8,345 nucleotides of DNA from an uncultured Selenomonadales bacterium. GTDB lineage: Bacteria > Bacillota_C > Negativicutes > Selenomonadales > Selenomonadaceae. How positions within the stretch are numbered: the stretch's first letter is position 1; the number at the start of each line of letters is the position of its first letter. Positions 6,475 through 8,345 of the stretch are shown here, one piece after another. The notes under the pieces are model-generated. The model was not told the DNA's origin. It did no database searches and saw only the letters and a program-made list of their open reading frames with translations. The position numbers and the translations under genes were made by a program. Location: NCBI GenBank assembly GCA_937916025.1, contig CALGGX010000288.1:1-8345 (forward strand). The letters are read 5' to 3'.

Positions 6475-8345
6475 TGCGTACCTCCGATTCGTAGAAACTT
6501 CGAGTGAATGCCTTCGAGTCGTCGTCGAGCGCAAACTCTTCGTCGTCGAGATCGTATCGATTGACATACAGCATGTTTTTGTCGAGCATTTCCATCAGCA
6601 ATTGCTTTTGCTCGTCGATCGACAACGCCGCGAACTCCGATCGATCAATCGCCGAAGGATCGACGCGCCAATCGATGTAACCCGCGCAGAGAATTCGCTC
6701 GAGAATGTCGTTCATTGCCGATTGATCGGACGCGCGCTCGAGTTCGTCGACAAACGCCCGGTTGAGTCGCGCAAGCTCGCAATACACGAACGAGCCGCCG
6801 CCCTTCCAATCGACCGCCGCCGATATCCCCGATTGATCGCCGTCGAGCACGCGCCGAAGTCGCGGCACCGATACCGTGTCGATGTAATTCATCTGCTCGA
6901 TGCCGATGAATCGCCGCCGCATTTTCAGCGCAACCGCCGCCGTCGTCGCACTGCCCATGAAGAAGTCGAGCACGAGATCGCCCTCGCGCGTCGCCAATTG
7001 CAGAATGCGTTGAAGAAGTCGCTCCGGCTTCGGCGTCGAAAACACTTCGTCGAAGTCTAACGACTTGATCTCGCGCTTTGCTTCTTGATTGTCGCCGACT
7101 TCGTCGCGGAACCAAATCGTCTTCGACACACTGCCCTGTTGCACTTCGGAAAGAAACTTCTTGACCGACGGAACGTTATCGCCGTCGTCGCCGAACCAAA
7201 TTCGATTATCCGCAACCAACTCCTCGAATCGCTTCGGCGAGAACAGCCAACTCCGACCGGTCGGCGGATGGACGACTCGTCCCGACGGCAATTCGATCGG
7301 ATAAATGTCGGACGGCGTCACGCGTTTCGCCGACATGTCGGCAGACTTCCACACTCCGCGCGGATCATTGTCGGGATTTTTGTAGCGCGCATCCATTGCC
7401 GCCGTTCTCGGCATCAAATTCGGACGCCACACTTCTTTGTCTTTCGCGTAGAGCAGAATGAAGTCGTGCGAATCGGAAAGATATTTCGCGTCATTTTGCG
7501 GCGAATACTTCTTCTCCCACACGACTGTTGCAACGAAGTTTTCTCTGCCGAACAGCTCGTCGGCGAGCACCTTCAGATAATGCGCTTCATTGTCGTCGAG
7601 CTGAATGAAGATCGCGCCGTCCTTCGACAGCAATCGCCGCGCAATCTCGAGCCGATTTTTCATGAACACCAGCCACGTTGAATGATTGAATCGATCGTTG
7701 TATCCGAACGAGTCATTGCCGGTGTTGTACGGCGGATCGATGTAAATCAGTTTGACTTTCGCCTCGAAGCGCGGCAACAGGACGTCGACACGACAGGTGG
7801 TGCTCTTCTTCCATACCTTGTCGACATCATCGTAGCTGATGCTGCTGAGCAGGCGGTCGAGACTGCTGTCCTCATCGGGCAGCAGCACCACCATGCTGCA
7901 ACCATCCGTGTAGGGCATGGCCAGCATCGAGTAGCCATCCCCCTCGCCATAGCTGAAAAGATGCTTCTGGTGCATCAGCGGCAACTTGACTTTCGTTCCA
8001 TTTGCCAGCGTGAAGTCTATTGGGCGGGTGCCGCCAGCATCGAAGACGTCGCTCCATTGGCTCTCGAAGTAGACGGCGTTCAGGGCCGTGAGCAGCGTGT
8101 TGGGGTCGATTTCATCAACCATCTGCGGAATCATGCCGCGTGTCTGGCTGGCGCACCAGTCGTTCACGCTCCTGACGTTCAGGTCGTTGCTGATGCAGGC
8201 CCGATAGTTCTCGACCGCCTGGCTGCGGAAGTCTTCCTTCAGCTTCCACTTCGGGTTGACAAACAGCGCGTTGGCCATGCTGAAGCAGGAGCCCTCGCCG
8301 TCGCCAGTGAGGTAGGGAATCAGCTTTTTGTAGAACGCGTTCGCC
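6467..8345 (-). CDS. mod: Chimeric reading frame: serpin segment joined in frame to type III-like Mod adenine methyltransferase (5' partial)
   Basis: Numbered from the Met at 8278 (603 residues); the frame is open past that Met to the window edge, so the start is outside. Residues from about 174 to 603 are a beta-class N6-adenine DNA methyltransferase of type III Mod type: motif IV DPPYNTG (181-187), FNHSTWLVFMKNRLEIAR (197-214), DGAIFIQLDDNE (220-231), a target-recognition region around 260-390, motif X TPKPERLLQRIL (415-426) and the SAM-binding motif DFFMGSATTA (438-447). The FxGSATTA variant is common in type III Mods. Mod would methylate the site and guide Res. The roughly 100 residues normally found before motif IV (with a GDNL-type element) are missing. 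In their place the frame reads as a serpin. The stop overlaps the res start by 8 bases. As it stands I would not expect an active methyltransferase; an assembly chimera is a serious alternative. Confidence 0.8.
   Translation of the reverse strand, partial: ANAFYKKLIPYLTGDGEGSCFSMANALFVNPKWKLKEDFRSQAVENYRACISNDLNVRSVNDWCASQTRGMIPQMVDEIDPNTLLTALNAVYFESQWSDVFDAGGTRPIDFTLANGTKVKLPLMHQKHLFSYGEGDGYSMLAMPYTDGCSMVVLLPDEDSSLDRLLSSISYDDVDKVWKKSTTCRVDVLLPRFEAKVKLIYIDPPYNTGNDSFGYNDRFNHSTWLVFMKNRLEIARRLLSKDGAIFIQLDDNEAHYLKVLADELFGRENFVATVVWEKKYSPQNDAKYLSDSHDFILLYAKDKEVWRPNLMPRTAAMDARYKNPDNDPRGVWKSADMSAKRVTPSDIYPIELPSGRVVHPPTGRSWLFSPKRFEELVADNRIWFGDDGDNVPSVKKFLSEVQQGSVSKTIWFRDEVGDNQEAKREIKSLDFDEVFSTPKPERLLQRILQLATREGDLVLDFFMGSATTAAVALKMRRRFIGIEQMNYIDTVSVPRLRRVLDGDQSGISAAVDWKGGGSFVYCELARLNRAFVDELERASDQSAMNDILERILCAGYIDWRVDPSAIDRSEFAALSIDEQKQLLMEMLDKNMLYVNRYDLDDEEFALDDDSKAFTRSFYESEVRNV
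6481..6485 (-). promoter_or_regulatory. Ribosome binding site of res
   Basis: GGAGG on the minus strand, six bases before the ATG at 6474 and inside the last codons of mod. It decides the start against the longer open frame that reaches 6567. Confidence 0.85.
7757..8345 (-). other. Serpin fragment (N- and C-terminally incomplete) in the same frame as Mod
   Basis: About 195 residues, from the window edge to the LPRFEAK near 7759. Serpin hallmarks in order: a NALF segment after FSMA, then KLKEDF, then the VNDWCASQTRGMI counterpart of the usual 'iN.WV...T.gkI', then LNAVYFESQWSDVFD ('lvNAiyFkg.W...F'), MPYTDG, MVVLLPDEDSSLD and LPRF. The fragment stops before the last helix, strand s5A and the reactive-centre loop, so it cannot inhibit a protease. 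Codon use (CTG, AGC, CAG, GCC) and the total lack of GATC differ sharply from the Mod part. It probably comes from another genome or locus. The N-terminal part lies beyond the window, so its start and any signal peptide cannot be judged. Confidence 0.85.

Noticed and set aside
6475..6567. Upstream 31-codon extension of res
   Set aside because: It lies inside the end of mod, is low-complexity (Ser, Thr, Arg), and would ignore the strong GGAGG placed correctly before the ATG at 6474.
1430..7737. Cyanobacterial HIP1 (GCGATCGC) signature
   Set aside because: The excess is of CGATCG and ATCGAT in general; the full octamer is not prominent, and the gene content gives no support for a cyanobacterium.

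Overview
The window is bacterial DNA in two convergent blocks, plus a right-hand end that looks foreign to the rest. Dense packing, start/stop overlaps and strong GGAGG-type ribosome binding sites are clearly bacterial. An anaerobic, Firmicutes-like host (possibly Negativicutes) is a low-confidence guess, based on the general look of the U32/DUF3656 protein and the restriction genes.

Plus strand, 1-1394: the C-terminal end of a larger protein, probably the toxic tip of a polymorphic toxin, enters from the left and overlaps by ATGA a small acidic gene that I read as its immunity protein. A diverged tandem copy of that gene follows, and a good rho-independent terminator closes the block. The duplicated unit carries a copy of the terminator region between the two immunity genes. 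In that copy the 3' arm has become the ribosome binding site of the second gene.

Minus strand, 8345-1430 (read right to left): an open reading frame enters from the right edge as a serpin and changes in frame, near 7751-7770, into the body of a type III-like adenine DNA methyltransferase (Mod). Mod overlaps by 8 bases a helicase-nuclease of the type III Res kind, with helicase motifs and a C-terminal PD-(D/E)XK site. Res in turn overlaps a two-domain U32/DUF3656 protein related to RNA-hydroxylating enzymes such as RlhA. That protein carries an unusual 20-residue repeat in its central linker. The three genes look translationally coupled, so restriction-modification and a probable rRNA/tRNA modification enzyme may share one transcript.

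From 1430 to about 7750 the DNA is full of CGATCG and GATC. The serpin end (7738-8345) has no GATC at all and uses different codons. The serpin-Mod junction is therefore the most striking object here. It is either an assembly chimera or a recent rearrangement that replaced the N-terminus of Mod. Chimera is the more cautious reading. There are no tRNA, rRNA, CRISPR or insertion-sequence features that I can support, and no stretch over 300 bases lacks a gene.
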